This document shows, one piece after another, positions 25,201-33,174 of a DNA stretch of 64,000 nt (within the stretch, counting starts at the first letter, position 1; the number at the start of each line of letters is the position of its first letter). Origin of the DNA: Streptomyces sp. ISL-96 (GTDB taxonomy: Bacteria; Actinomycetota; Actinomycetes; Streptomycetales; Streptomycetaceae); assembly GCF_018614035.1 (NCBI RefSeq), contig NZ_JAGGPA010000035.1, forward strand, positions 1 to 64,000, written 5' to 3'. Both the position numbers and the translations under genes were made by a program. The notes below the pieces were generated by a model. That model had not been told where the DNA came from, did not search any database, and saw nothing but the letters and a program-made list of their open reading frames with translations.

Positions 25201-27211
25201 CCGCGGCGCCTGGGAGTCCGTCAAGCGGCACTTCCGCGAGCTCGGCCACGACACCCAGAGCGAGGACTTCACGGTCGTCGGTGTCGGTGACATGTCGGGT
25301 GACGTCTTCGGTAACGGAATGCTGCTCTCCGAGCACATCCGCCTCGTCGCGGCCTTCGACCACCGGCACATCTTCATCGACCCGAACCCGGACGCGGCCA
25401 CCTCGTACGCCGAGCGCCGCCGCCTCTTCGAGCTGCCGCGCTCCTCGTGGGCCGACTACGACACCGCGCTGCTGTCCGCCGGTGGTGGCATCCACCCGCG
25501 GAGCGCCAAGGCGATCCCGATCAACTCGCACATCCGCGAGGCGCTCGGCATCGAGCGGGGCATCACCAAGATGACCCCGGCCGACCTGATGAAGGCGATC
25601 CTCAAGGCGCCGGTCGACCTGCTGTGGAACGGCGGCATCGGTACGTACGTCAAGTCCTCGGCGGAGTCGAACGCCGACGTCGGTGACAAGGCGAACGACG
25701 CGATCCGCGTCAACGGCGAGGACCTGCGGGTCAAGGTCGTCGGCGAGGGCGGCAACCTGGGCGCGACCCAGCTCGGCCGCATCGAGTTCGCCCGCCGCGG
25801 TGCCGGCGGCGAGGGCGGCCTCAGTGGTTCAGGAGGAAGGTGTAACACCGACGCCATCGACAACAGCGCGGGCGTGGACACCTCCGACCACGAGGTGAAC
25901 ATCAAGATCCTGCTGAACGGGCTCGTCGCGGACGGCGACATGACGGTCAAGCAGCGCAACAAGCTGCTCGCCACGATGACCGACGAGGTCGGCACGCTCG
26001 TCCTGCGCAACAACTACGCGCAGAACGTCGCTCTGGCGAACGCCGTCGCCCAGGCGCCTTCCCTGCTCCACGCCCACCAGCGCTTCATGCGCCGGCTGGA
26101 GCGCGACGGGCACCTGAACCGTCCGCTGGAGTTCCTGCCCACCGACCGGCAGATCCGCGAGCTGCTCAGCGCCGGGCGCGGCCTGAGCCAGCCGGAGCTG
26201 GCCGTCCTCATGGCGTACACCAAGATCACGGTGGCGGAGGAGCTGATCCACACCGGCCTGCCGGACGACCTGCACCTGCGGGGCCTGCTGCACGCGTACT
26301 TCCCGAAGGCGCTGCGGGAGAAGTTCGGCGAGCAGATCGACGCGCACGCCCTGCGTCGCGAGATCATCACGACCGTGCTGGTCAACGACACGGTCAACAC
26401 CGGTGGCTCGACCTTCCTGCACCGCCTGCGGGAGGAGACCGGGGCGTCGATCGAGGAGATCGTACGGGCGCAGTTCGCGGCCCGCGCGATCTTCGGGCTG
26501 AGTGATGTGTGGGACGCCGTCGAGGCGCTCGACAACAAGGTCGCCGCCGACGTCCAGACCCGGATCCGGCTGCACTCGCGCCGCCTCGTCGAGCGCGGTA
26601 CGCGCTGGCTGCTGGGCAACCGGCCGCAGCCGCTGGAGCTCGCCGAGACCATCGAGTTCTTCGAAGCCGGTGTGGCGCGGGTCTGGGACGAGCTGCCGAA
26701 GCTGCTGCGCGGCGCGGACCTCGAGTGGTACCAGGGCATCCTCGACGAGCTGACCGACGCGGGCGTTCCGCAGGAGCTGGCGCTGCGGGTGGCCGGGTTC
26801 TCGTCCGCCTTCCCGACGCTCGACATCGTCGCCATCGCGGAGCGCAGCGGCAAGACCGCGATGGAGGTCGCCGAGGTGTACTACGACCTCGCCGACCGCC
26901 TCTCGATCACCCAGCTGATGGACCGGATCATCGAGCTGCCGCGGGCCGACCGCTGGCAGTCCATGGCCCGCGCCTCCATCCGCGAGGACCTGTACGCGGT
27001 GCACGCCGGCCTGACGCAGGACGTGCTGTCCGTCGGCAACGGGGAATCGACGCCGGAGCAGCGCTTCAAGGCGTGGGAGGAGAAGAACGCGGCGATCCTG
27101 GGCCGTGCGCGGACCACGCTGGAGGAGATCCACGGGTCGGACGCGTTCGACCTGGCGAACCTCTCGGTGGCCATGCGCACGATGCGGACGATGCTGCGTA
27201 CGCGCGTCTGA
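22238..27211 (+). CDS. gdh: NAD-dependent glutamate dehydrogenase, large (180-kDa class)
   Basis: The 1657-residue enzyme deaminates glutamate to 2-oxoglutarate with NAD+. Only the central part is a Glu/Leu/Phe/Val dehydrogenase domain, with substrate-binding KGGFVAKN and dinucleotide-binding region VVGVGDMSGDVFGNGML; the long N- and C-terminal regions are typical of the S. clavuligerus/Pseudomonas class. The ATG is preceded by an AGAGGA ribosome binding site; homologues start MQTKLDEAK. One oddity is an 11-residue Gly/Ser-rich insertion near residues 1189-1199, between the ARRG and GRCNTDAIDNS blocks, written with TCA, GGA, AGG and TGT codons rare in the rest of the gene. A 20-bp stem terminator follows. 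Confidence 0.95.
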   Translation: MQTKLDEAKAELLVRAARVAENSPAGGQPSTGSTSEGIPDRDTLLAYLQRYYLHTAPEDLADRDPVDVFGAALSHYRLAENRPQGTANVRVHTPTVEENGWTCSHSVVEVVTDDMPFLVDSVTNELSRQGRGIHVVIHPQVTVRRDLTGKLIEVLPADGRRKAEKLPHDACVESWIHVEIDRETDRSDLKQITADLLRVLNDVREAVEDWEKMRDSALRIADELPSEPTADDLRDQEVDEARELLRWLAADHFTFLGYREYELTPDDALSAVSGTGLGILRSDPHHSGNEDHPVSPSFSRLPADVRAKAREHKLLVLTKANSRSTVHRPSYLDYVGVKKFDADGNVVGERRFLGLFSSAAYTESVRRVPVVRRKVEEVLETAGFSPNSHDGRDLLQILETYPRDELFQTPVDQLTSIVTSVLYLQERRRLRLYLRQDEYGRYYSALVYLPRDRYTTAVRLRLIDILKEELGGVSVDFTAWNTESILSRLHFVVRVPAGTELPALTDADTERIEARLVEAARSWADGFAEAMNAELGEERAAELLRRYGHAFPEGYKADHSPRAAVADLVHLEQLTHGRNSFSLSLYEPVGAGPNERRFKIYRIGEQVSLSAVLPVLQRLGVEVVDERPYELRCTDRTHAWIYDFGLRMPKLNGNDGYLADDARARFQEAFSAVWTGQAENDGFNALVLSAGLDWRQAMVLRAYAKYLRQAGSTFSQDYMEDTLRNNVHTTRLLISLFEARMSPERQVAGTELTDGLLEELDGALDQVASLDEDRILRSFLTVIKATLRTSFFQKTATGEPHSYVSMKFDPQAIPDLPAPRPAYEIWVYSPRVEGVHLRFGKVARGGLRWSDRREDFRTEVLGLVKAQMVKNTVIVPVGAKGGFVAKNLPDPSVDRDAWMAEGIAAYKTFISALLDITDNMVAGQVVAPKDVVRHDEDDTYLVVAADKGTATFSDIANEIAIAYNFWLGDAFASGGSVGYDHKGMGITARGAWESVKRHFRELGHDTQSEDFTVVGVGDMSGDVFGNGMLLSEHIRLVAAFDHRHIFIDPNPDAATSYAERRRLFELPRSSWADYDTALLSAGGGIHPRSAKAIPINSHIREALGIERGITKMTPADLMKAILKAPVDLLWNGGIGTYVKSSAESNADVGDKANDAIRVNGEDLRVKVVGEGGNLGATQLGRIEFARRGAGGEGGLSGSGGRCNTDAIDNSAGVDTSDHEVNIKILLNGLVADGDMTVKQRNKLLATMTDEVGTLVLRNNYAQNVALANAVAQAPSLLHAHQRFMRRLERDGHLNRPLEFLPTDRQIRELLSAGRGLSQPELAVLMAYTKITVAEELIHTGLPDDLHLRGLLHAYFPKALREKFGEQIDAHALRREIITTVLVNDTVNTGGSTFLHRLREETGASIEEIVRAQFAARAIFGLSDVWDAVEALDNKVAADVQTRIRLHSRRLVERGTRWLLGNRPQPLELAETIEFFEAGVARVWDELPKLLRGADLEWYQGILDELTDAGVPQELALRVAGFSSAFPTLDIVAIAERSGKTAMEVAEVYYDLADRLSITQLMDRIIELPRADRWQSMARASIREDLYAVHAGLTQDVLSVGNGESTPEQRFKAWEEKNAAILGRARTTLEEIHGSDAFDLANLSVAMRTMRTMLRTRV

Positions 27212-27230
27212 GTCCGTACGTACGCGTAGG

Positions 27231-27279
27231 AAAAGGGACGCCCCGCACCGGAACGACATCGGTGCGGGGCGCCCCTTTT
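27231..27279. terminator. bidirectional terminator between gdh and GT87 gene
   Basis: A stem of 20 bp with one G-T mismatch is flanked by AAAA on the left and TTTT on the right. It ends gdh 19 bp after its stop and also reaches the stop codon of the convergent glycosyltransferase gene, so it works for both strands. Confidence 0.9.
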
Positions 27280-28520
27280 CACGTACCTCTTGCCGACGTC
27301 CACAGCCTGCGGCAGGACAGCAGGGCCGCCGCGAGCAGCAGGCCGTTGCGTACGACCATCAGCGCGCAGCCCAGCGGCGTACCCGACACCACGTCCGCGT
27401 ACAGCACCGGATACGCGAGCGCGCTCAGCGCGGCCGCCGGCAGCAGCAGCGCAGCGACCGGGCGCTGGGTGGTGGCGCGCGAGGTGAGGCAGACGGCGGC
27501 CAGGCCCAGCAGCCAGACCAGGTACTGGGGGCTGATCACGCGGCTGGTGACGGTGAACAGGAGCACGGCGGCCAGCGCGGCGTCGAAGGGGGTGGCCAGT
27601 GTCCAGCGCCGCGCCCTGATCCGCCACACCAGCAGCCAGCAGAAGGCGGCGGCGGTGAGGAGGAGGGACGCGTGGGCGAGGGACGAGACGTACGGCCCGG
27701 TGAGCTCCATGGCGCCGTACCGGTATTCGGCCGTGCCCGGCCAGCCCGCCAGCCGCGCCAGGGACAGCGCTGTCCCGGCCAGCGACTCGATCTGAACGCC
27801 TCGGCTGCCCTGCTGGCGCAGGAAGCCGAGGGTGTGCGAGAAGGCGAACGCGAGCACGGCGAGCAGCGCGGCCGCACTGGCGGCGGCGGACAGCCAGGCG
27901 TCCCTGGTGGTACGTCCACGGGGGGTGCCCAGGAGCGTGAGGACCGGCCAGATCTTCACCGTCGCGCCGAGCGCGGCCAGTGCACCACCGACGCGGGGCC
28001 GGTGGTGCAGGGCGAGCAGGGCCAGTGCGCCGAGGGCGGTGACCTGGACGTCGTACCGGACCAGGGGCAGATGGAGGAGCAGCGGCAGCGCGCCCACCCA
28101 CATCCAGGCGCCGGCCGTGCTGCGTCCGGTGCGCCGTCCCGCGCGGGCCAGGGCCAGGGCGACGAGCGCGTCGGCGGCGAGGGTCAGGACGAGGAACCCC
28201 TGGAAGTACGTGAGCCAGGGCAGGGTGCCCGGCGCGAGAATCACCAGGGCCGTGCCGGGCGGGTACTGCCACATGGCGTCGTCGAGGGGGAAGCCGCCGC
28301 GGGCGAGCTGTTCGTACCAGCCGTAGTAGATGTGGTGGACCTCGCCGCTGATCGTTCCCACGTCGAAGGCGGCGAGGGGCTGCGCGAGCAGGGCGAGCAT
28401 GAGGAGGCGGGTGGTGAGCCAGACGGCGGCGAGTGCGCGGGCGCGGCGGCGAGCGGCGGTCGCGGAAGTGGGGGAGCCGGGGGCGGTGTTCGCGTCGGCC
28501 GCGATCTGGTCGGTCGTCAT
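27279..28520 (-). CDS. GT87 family (DUF2029) polyprenol-dependent glycosyltransferase
   Basis: The 413-residue integral membrane protein has about ten hydrophobic segments and the GT87/DUF2029 pattern, including DAMWQYPPGTALVILAPG in the first extracytoplasmic loop and SPQYLVWLLGLAAV near the C-terminus. GT87 enzymes transfer mannose or similar sugars from polyprenyl-phosphate donors on the outer face of the membrane. The ATG before TTDQIAAD is preferred; longer starts run into the upstream ABC gene. It lies 26 bp after the ABC ATPase gene on the same strand, consistent with a shared glycan-modification role. Confidence 0.85.
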   Translation of the reverse strand: MTTDQIAADANTAPGSPTSATAARRRARALAAVWLTTRLLMLALLAQPLAAFDVGTISGEVHHIYYGWYEQLARGGFPLDDAMWQYPPGTALVILAPGTLPWLTYFQGFLVLTLAADALVALALARAGRRTGRSTAGAWMWVGALPLLLHLPLVRYDVQVTALGALALLALHHRPRVGGALAALGATVKIWPVLTLLGTPRGRTTRDAWLSAAASAAALLAVLAFAFSHTLGFLRQQGSRGVQIESLAGTALSLARLAGWPGTAEYRYGAMELTGPYVSSLAHASLLLTAAAFCWLLVWRIRARRWTLATPFDAALAAVLLFTVTSRVISPQYLVWLLGLAAVCLTSRATTQRPVAALLLPAAALSALAYPVLYADVVSGTPLGCALMVVRNGLLLAAALLSCRRLWTSARGT

Positions 28521-28546
28521 CAAGGCGCACTTTAGCCACCTTTGTG

Positions 28547-29266
28547 TTATTTCTTCGCCTTTGTGTGCTGCTCGTACGCGGCGACGACGTCCTTCGCGGG
28601 GCCGTCCATCCGCAGCGCCCCGGCTTCCAGCCAGATTGCCCGGTGGCACGTCTCGGTGACGGTCCTGTTGTTGTGGCTGACCAGGAAGACGGTGCCCGCC
28701 GTCGCGCGGAGCTCGGCGATACGGGCCTTGCTGCGGCGCTGGAAGGCGGCGTCACCGGTGGCGAGTGCCTCGTCGATCATCAGTACGTCGTGGGTCCTGG
28801 CGGCGGCGATCGAGAAGCGCAGACGGGCCGCCATGCCGGAGGAGTACGTGCGCATCGGCAGCGTGATGAAGTCGCCCTTGTCGTCGATGCCGGAGAAATC
28901 GACGATCTGCTGGTAGCGCTCGCGGATCTCCCTGCGCGTCATGCCCATCGCCAGGCCGCCGAGGACGACGTTGCGTTCGCCGCTCAGGTCGTTCATCAGC
29001 GCGGCGTTGACGCCGAGGAGCGAGGGCCGGCCCCGGGTGTAGATGTGGCCGCCCGCGGGCGGGAGCAGGCCGGCGACCGCCTTGAGGAGGGTGGACTTGC
29101 CGGAGCCGTTGGAGCCGATGAGGCCGATGGCCTCGCCTTTGTGGGCGACGAAGGTGACGCCTTTGACGGCGTGCACTTCGCGGGCGCCGGTCCCGGACTG
29201 GACCTTGTAGGTGATGTGGACGTCGTCAGCGATGACGGTGGGGGTTTGTGCGGGCTGTTCAGCCAC
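28547..29266 (-). CDS. polysaccharide ABC exporter, ATP-binding protein (Wzt/TagH/RfbE type)
   Basis: The 239-residue ATPase has Walker A (GSNGSGKST), the signature YSSGMAARLRFSIA, Walker B (VLMIDEALATGD) and the H-loop VSHNNRT. The YSSGM signature and the segment after Walker B mark the O-antigen/teichoic-acid exporter subfamily. It is short and lacks the C-terminal carbohydrate-binding domain of Wzt, resembling mycobacterial Rv3781 in this respect. Its start overlaps the permease stop by 8 bp. Together they would export a lipid-linked glycan, perhaps one handled by the adjacent GT87 enzyme. The substrate is not known. Confidence 0.92.
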   Translation of the reverse strand: MAEQPAQTPTVIADDVHITYKVQSGTGAREVHAVKGVTFVAHKGEAIGLIGSNGSGKSTLLKAVAGLLPPAGGHIYTRGRPSLLGVNAALMNDLSGERNVVLGGLAMGMTRREIRERYQQIVDFSGIDDKGDFITLPMRTYSSGMAARLRFSIAAARTHDVLMIDEALATGDAAFQRRSKARIAELRATAGTVFLVSHNNRTVTETCHRAIWLEAGALRMDGPAKDVVAAYEQHTKAKK

Positions 29267-30134
29267 GGCCGTACGTCTCCTCTGCCTGCCAGAAGTAGAT
29301 GAAGCCGCCGACGCCCGCGAGCAGCGCCCAGCCCGTGGCGAGGAGCCAGGCGTGCGGCGGCAGCTGGGCGGCGGTGAAGCTGTCGATGAGGGCGAAGCGC
29401 ATCAGGCCGATGTAGACGGCGGCCGGATTGCACTCCAGCGCCACGGCCGCCAGGTGCGGCAGCTTGTCGCTCTGCAGGACATGACCGACGCTCCACATGA
29501 CGCCCGAGACGTACATCCAGGTGCGCAGGACGAAGGGCATCAGCTGGGCGATGTCGGGGGTCCGGGACGCCAGCCGGGCCATGATCAGCGCCAGGCCCGT
29601 GTTGAACAGCGACTGGAGCGCGAGAGCGGGCAGTGCCAGCAGCCAGGACGGCCGGGGCAGCTGCCCGAAGCAGCAGAGGATCGCCGAAAGCGCGGCCATC
29701 GAGAAGAGGAGCTGCTGGAGTTGCTGGACGGCGTACGCGACGGGGAGTGCGGCGCGTGGGAAGTGCAGGGCGCGGACCAGGCCCAGGTTGCCGGTGAGGG
29801 CGCGGGTGCCCGCGAGGGCCGAGCTGCTGGTGAACGTCCAGACGAAGACGCCCGTGACGAGGAACGGGACGAAGTCGGGGATGTCGTCCTTGGTGTGGAG
29901 CAGGACGCCGAAGATGAAGTAGTAGACCGTGGCGTTGAGGAGTGGAGTCATGATCTGCCACATCTGACCCAGCCTGGCCTGGCTGTACTGGGCGGTCAGC
30001 CGGGCGGTGGCGAACGCGGTGACGAAGTGGCGGCGGCCCCACAGGCGGCGCGTGTACTCGGGGAGCGGCGGGCGGGCGCCGCTCTCGGTGAGGCCGTGGC
30101 GGGCGGCGAGTGCGGCGAGGTCGAGGGAGCTCAC
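29259..30134 (-). CDS. polysaccharide ABC exporter, permease (ABC-2 type)
   Basis: The 291-residue permease has six predicted membrane segments and the ABC-2 pattern of Wzm/TagG/RfbD proteins (ARLGQMWQIMTPLLNATVYY, then LRTWMYVSGVMWS). The GTG start, preceding SSLDLAALAARHG, is chosen because the frame has no good start nearby and the divergent TetR gene limits further extension. The 117-bp spacer with that TetR gene contains a palindromic candidate operator, suggesting TetR control of the exporter. Confidence 0.9.
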   Translation of the reverse strand: MSSLDLAALAARHGLTESGARPPLPEYTRRLWGRRHFVTAFATARLTAQYSQARLGQMWQIMTPLLNATVYYFIFGVLLHTKDDIPDFVPFLVTGVFVWTFTSSSALAGTRALTGNLGLVRALHFPRAALPVAYAVQQLQQLLFSMAALSAILCCFGQLPRPSWLLALPALALQSLFNTGLALIMARLASRTPDIAQLMPFVLRTWMYVSGVMWSVGHVLQSDKLPHLAAVALECNPAAVYIGLMRFALIDSFTAAQLPPHAWLLATGWALLAGVGGFIYFWQAEETYGRG

Positions 30135-30215
30135 ATCGGTCGCTTTCGGTAGTGCGGTACGACGGGACGGGACCGTATCGTCGCTACGGTGACAGTAGGG
30201 CGCTCGTACGTCGAA

Positions 30216-30230
30216 ACGCAACCGTTGCGT
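30216..30230. promoter_or_regulatory. candidate TetR operator (ACGCAAC-C-GTTGCGT)
   Basis: A perfect 7-bp inverted repeat around a single central base lies 21 bp before the TetR start and 81 bp before the divergent exporter start. Position and symmetry fit an autoregulatory operator controlling both directions. Confidence 0.55.
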
Positions 30231-30251
30231 CGCGGCGCTAAGCTGTCCCGC

Positions 30252-30866
30252 ATGAGTGCCGACCCGCGACCGACCGCGCCACCCCGCCGCGTCCCCGCCG
30301 GAGCCGCCGTGCTCCGGGAGGACGTCACCGACGCCATCCGCACCGCGGTCTTCGCGGAACTGGCCGCCGTCGGGTATGCCCGTATGTCGATCGAGGGCAT
30401 CGCCCGCCGGGCCGGCGTCGGCAAGACGGCCGTCTACCGGCGCTGGAAGTCCAAGCTCGCGCTCGTGCTCGACCTGGTCTCCGCCGTCGCGGCCGAGGGG
30501 CTGCCGGCCCCCGCCACCGGTTCGCTGTACGGCGACGTGCGCGCCCTGCTCGAAGTGGCCGCCCACGCGCTGCGGCACCCCGTCGCCTCGCAGGTCATCC
30601 CGGATCTGCTGGTCGAGGCCGCGCGTCACCCCGAGATCGCCGACGCCATCAAGTCGGCCCTCCTCGACGGACAGCAGGGCGTCGCCGCCGGTGTCGTACG
30701 GGACGCCGTCACGCGCGGCGAGCTGCCCGAGGGGACGGACGTGGACCGCGCCCTCGACCTGATCGTGGGGCCGCTGTACTGGCGGCTCGTGGTCGTACGC
30801 ACCGAGCTGCCCGCCGGGTATCTCGACGACCTCGCGGCGTCGGCGGTCGCCGCGCTCAAGGCCTGA
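30252..30866 (+). CDS. TetR/AcrR family transcriptional regulator
   Basis: The 204-residue protein has an N-terminal TetR helix-turn-helix (MSIEGIARRAGVGKTAVYRRW) and a TetR_C-type ligand domain with LDLIVGPLYWRLVV near the end, typical of the C_11/AcrR group. It is divergent from the polysaccharide exporter. A 15-bp palindrome in the spacer is the probable operator. The ATG is close to a cluster of purines but has no strong ribosome binding site; an upstream in-frame start 21 codons earlier would run through the operator and is less likely. The ligand is unknown. Confidence 0.92.
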   Translation: MSADPRPTAPPRRVPAGAAVLREDVTDAIRTAVFAELAAVGYARMSIEGIARRAGVGKTAVYRRWKSKLALVLDLVSAVAAEGLPAPATGSLYGDVRALLEVAAHALRHPVASQVIPDLLVEAARHPEIADAIKSALLDGQQGVAAGVVRDAVTRGELPEGTDVDRALDLIVGPLYWRLVVVRTELPAGYLDDLAASAVAALKA

Positions 30867-30887
30867 CGGTCCGCCCGGGCAGCGGAA

Positions 30888-30920
30888 CGGCGGCCCGGTC
30901 ACGGAGACCGGGCCGCCGTC
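30888..30920. terminator. bidirectional terminator between tetR and sugar permease
   Basis: A 13-bp perfect stem (ACGGCGGCCCGGT) with a 7-base loop lies between the convergent TetR and sugar ABC genes. It has no U-tract. Confidence 0.75.
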
Positions 30921-30942
30921 GTGGGCGTGCGGCCGGGGCCGG

Positions 30943-31818
30943 CTACTTCACCGCGCCGGCCATCACGCCGGACACGAACTGCCGCTGGAACGCGAAGAAG
31001 ACGATCAGCGGGATGACCATCGAGATGAAGGCGCCGGGCGCCAGAATGTCGATGTTGTTGCCGAACTGCCGTACCTGGCGCTGGAGCGCCACCGTGATCG
31101 GCGGGTTGGCCGAGTCGGCGAAGATCAGCGCGACCAGCATGTCGTTCCAGACCCACAGGAACTGGAAGATGCCGAGCGAGGCGATGGCCGGGCCGCCGAG
31201 CGGCATCACGACGCGGGTGAAGAGGCGGATCTCGCCCGCGCCGTCGAGTCGCGCCGCCTCCAGGAGTTCCCTCGGGATCTCCGCGAAGAAGTTCCGGAGC
31301 AGGAAGATCGCGAAGGGCAGGCCGAAGGCGACGTGGAAGAGGACCACGCCCGCCGTGGTCTCGAAGATGCCGATCTTGCCGAAGAGCTCGGACACGGGGA
31401 CGAGCGCGACCTGCACCGGAACCACCAGCAGGCCTACGACCACCAGGAACCACCAGTCGCGGCCCGGGAAGTCCATCCAGGCGAAGGCGTACCCGGCCAG
31501 TGAGCCGATCACGACGACCAGGACGGTCGACGGGACGGTGATCATGATCGTACTGAGCAGGGAGTCGACGATGGTGTTGTTGTCGAGGAGGCCGGCGTAG
31601 TTGTCGAGGGTGAGCTCGGAGGGGGCGGAGAAGACCTTCCACCAGCCCGTCTCCGCGATGTCGGTGGGGTTGCGCAGGGACGAGAACAGCAGCCCGATCG
31701 TCGGCATCAGCCAGAACAGCGCGACCAGGATGAGGAAGACGCTCACCACTCCGCTGCCCGCGCGCGCCACTATCCGCGCCGGGAAGGACTGCTTGGGCTT
31801 GGAGGTCGTTACGGTCAT
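30943..31818 (-). CDS. carbohydrate ABC transporter permease (MalG type)
   Basis: The 291-residue inner-membrane permease has six membrane segments and the binding-protein-dependent transport EAA loop (EIPRELLEAARLDGAGEIRLF). It ends in a short VSGVMAGAVK tail as in MalG-like proteins. The start overlaps the upstream MalF-type permease stop by 4 bp. No ATPase gene is present in this operon, and streptomycete sugar importers of this class commonly share the ATPase MsiK, so MsiK is the expected partner. The sugar is not predictable. Confidence 0.93.
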   Translation of the reverse strand: MTVTTSKPKQSFPARIVARAGSGVVSVFLILVALFWLMPTIGLLFSSLRNPTDIAETGWWKVFSAPSELTLDNYAGLLDNNTIVDSLLSTIMITVPSTVLVVVIGSLAGYAFAWMDFPGRDWWFLVVVGLLVVPVQVALVPVSELFGKIGIFETTAGVVLFHVAFGLPFAIFLLRNFFAEIPRELLEAARLDGAGEIRLFTRVVMPLGGPAIASLGIFQFLWVWNDMLVALIFADSANPPITVALQRQVRQFGNNIDILAPGAFISMVIPLIVFFAFQRQFVSGVMAGAVK

Positions 31819-33170
31819 CGGCGGCTCTCCTTTCGCATCCTGCGGATGTTGAAGAGCATCACCGGGACCACCAGCAGTAGGAGCAGTACGGCGATGGCGC
31901 TGCCGATGCCCGGGTCCGCGTCCGTACCGAACGACGAGCGGTAGAGCTGGAGCGCCAGCACGTTCGCGTCGTCCTGGGACGACCCCGGCGCGATGATGAA
32001 CACCAGGTCGAAGATCTTCAGTACGTTGATCATCAGCGTGACCAGCACCACCGCCAGCACCGGCGCGAGCAGCGGGACCGTGACGCGGCGGAAGACCTGC
32101 CACTCGTTGGCGCCGTCGACACGGGCCGCCTCCAGGAGTTCGCGCGGCAGGCCCGCGAGCCCGGCCGCGATCAGCACCATCGCGAAGCCCGCCCACATCC
32201 ACACGTAACTGCCGATGATCGCCGGGGTCACCAGGCTCGGGCCGAGCCAGTCGACGCCGTTGTACGGCTCCCGGAAGTTCGAGGCCGGGAAGCGCAGGTC
32301 CGCTCCGTCGGCCTCGGCGGAGAGCGTAAACGTACCGTCGGATCCTGCCCTGGCCGAGTCGACCACCTTGCCGTCCTTGACGGCCTCGACCTTGATGCCC
32401 TTGAGGCCGAGCTCCTCGGGGTCGATGGCGTTGGGCTTGCCGCCGCCGCCCTTCGTGAAGTCCAGCCAGGCTGTGCCGGTGACCTTGTCGGGCGCGGTCT
32501 TGGCGGGCGCGGCGATCTCGGCGTCGCCCGGCATCTTGGCGGGCGGTACGCCGACCAGGGGCAGCAGGACCTGCTCACCCGCCTTCGCCGGCTCCTTGGT
32601 GATGAAGGAGCCGCCGCCGCCCGCCTTCAGCGGATGCACCGGCAGCGGGCGCGCCTTCGGGAAGCCGGCCGACTCCGAGAAGGTGTCGTGGACGCTCACC
32701 GCCACGGCGTTGGCGACGCCGCGCTCCGGATTCTGCTCGTACACCAGCCGGAAAATGATGCCCGCGGCGAGCATTGAGATCGCCATCGGCATGAAGACCA
32801 GCAGCTTGAACGCCGTGCCCCAGCGGATGCGCTCGGTGAGTACGGCGAATATCAGGCCCAGCGCGGTCGAGACGGCCGGGGCGACGACCACCCAGATGGC
32901 GTTGTTCTTGACGGCCGTCAGGATGGTGTCGTCGGTGAAGATCTCGACGAAGTTGTCGAGCCCGGCGAAGCTGTCGCCCGCCTTGTCGAAGAAGCTCCGG
33001 TAGACCGAGTACCCGATCGGGTAGACCACGAGCGCGCCGAGCAGCACCAGCGCGGGCAGCAGGAAGCCGACCGCTATGGATTTGCGTGTGCCTGTCACGC
33101 TCTTGCGTTTGCCCTTGTCGGCGGGGGGCGGCGTGATCTTCGCGGCGCCCCCCGCGCTCGCTGGCGTCAC
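31815..33170 (-). CDS. carbohydrate ABC transporter permease (MalF type) with large extracytoplasmic insert
   Basis: The 451-residue permease is about 130-150 residues longer than usual. Membrane segments are at about residues 31-57, 88-112 and 121-143, followed by an insert of about 155 residues (150-305), then three C-terminal segments. The EAA motif is at about 347-365 (EAARVDGANEWQVFRR). The insert contains a Gly-rich linker and a segment (KVEAVKDGKVVDSARAGSDG) that looks like a carboxypeptidase-regulatory/Ig-like fold. It sits after the third segment, where E. coli MalF has its periplasmic P2 loop that contacts the binding protein. A similar docking role is plausible. Confidence 0.9.
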   Translation of the reverse strand: MTPASAGGAAKITPPPADKGKRKSVTGTRKSIAVGFLLPALVLLGALVVYPIGYSVYRSFFDKAGDSFAGLDNFVEIFTDDTILTAVKNNAIWVVVAPAVSTALGLIFAVLTERIRWGTAFKLLVFMPMAISMLAAGIIFRLVYEQNPERGVANAVAVSVHDTFSESAGFPKARPLPVHPLKAGGGGSFITKEPAKAGEQVLLPLVGVPPAKMPGDAEIAAPAKTAPDKVTGTAWLDFTKGGGGKPNAIDPEELGLKGIKVEAVKDGKVVDSARAGSDGTFTLSAEADGADLRFPASNFREPYNGVDWLGPSLVTPAIIGSYVWMWAGFAMVLIAAGLAGLPRELLEAARVDGANEWQVFRRVTVPLLAPVLAVVLVTLMINVLKIFDLVFIIAPGSSQDDANVLALQLYRSSFGTDADPGIGSAIAVLLLLLVVPVMLFNIRRMRKESRR

Positions 33171-33174
33171 GGCG

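Noticed and set aside
22205..25531. Antisense frame of about 1100 codons opposite gdh
   Set aside because: Same GC-bias artefact; low-complexity Val/Asp/Gly-rich product without recognisable domains.
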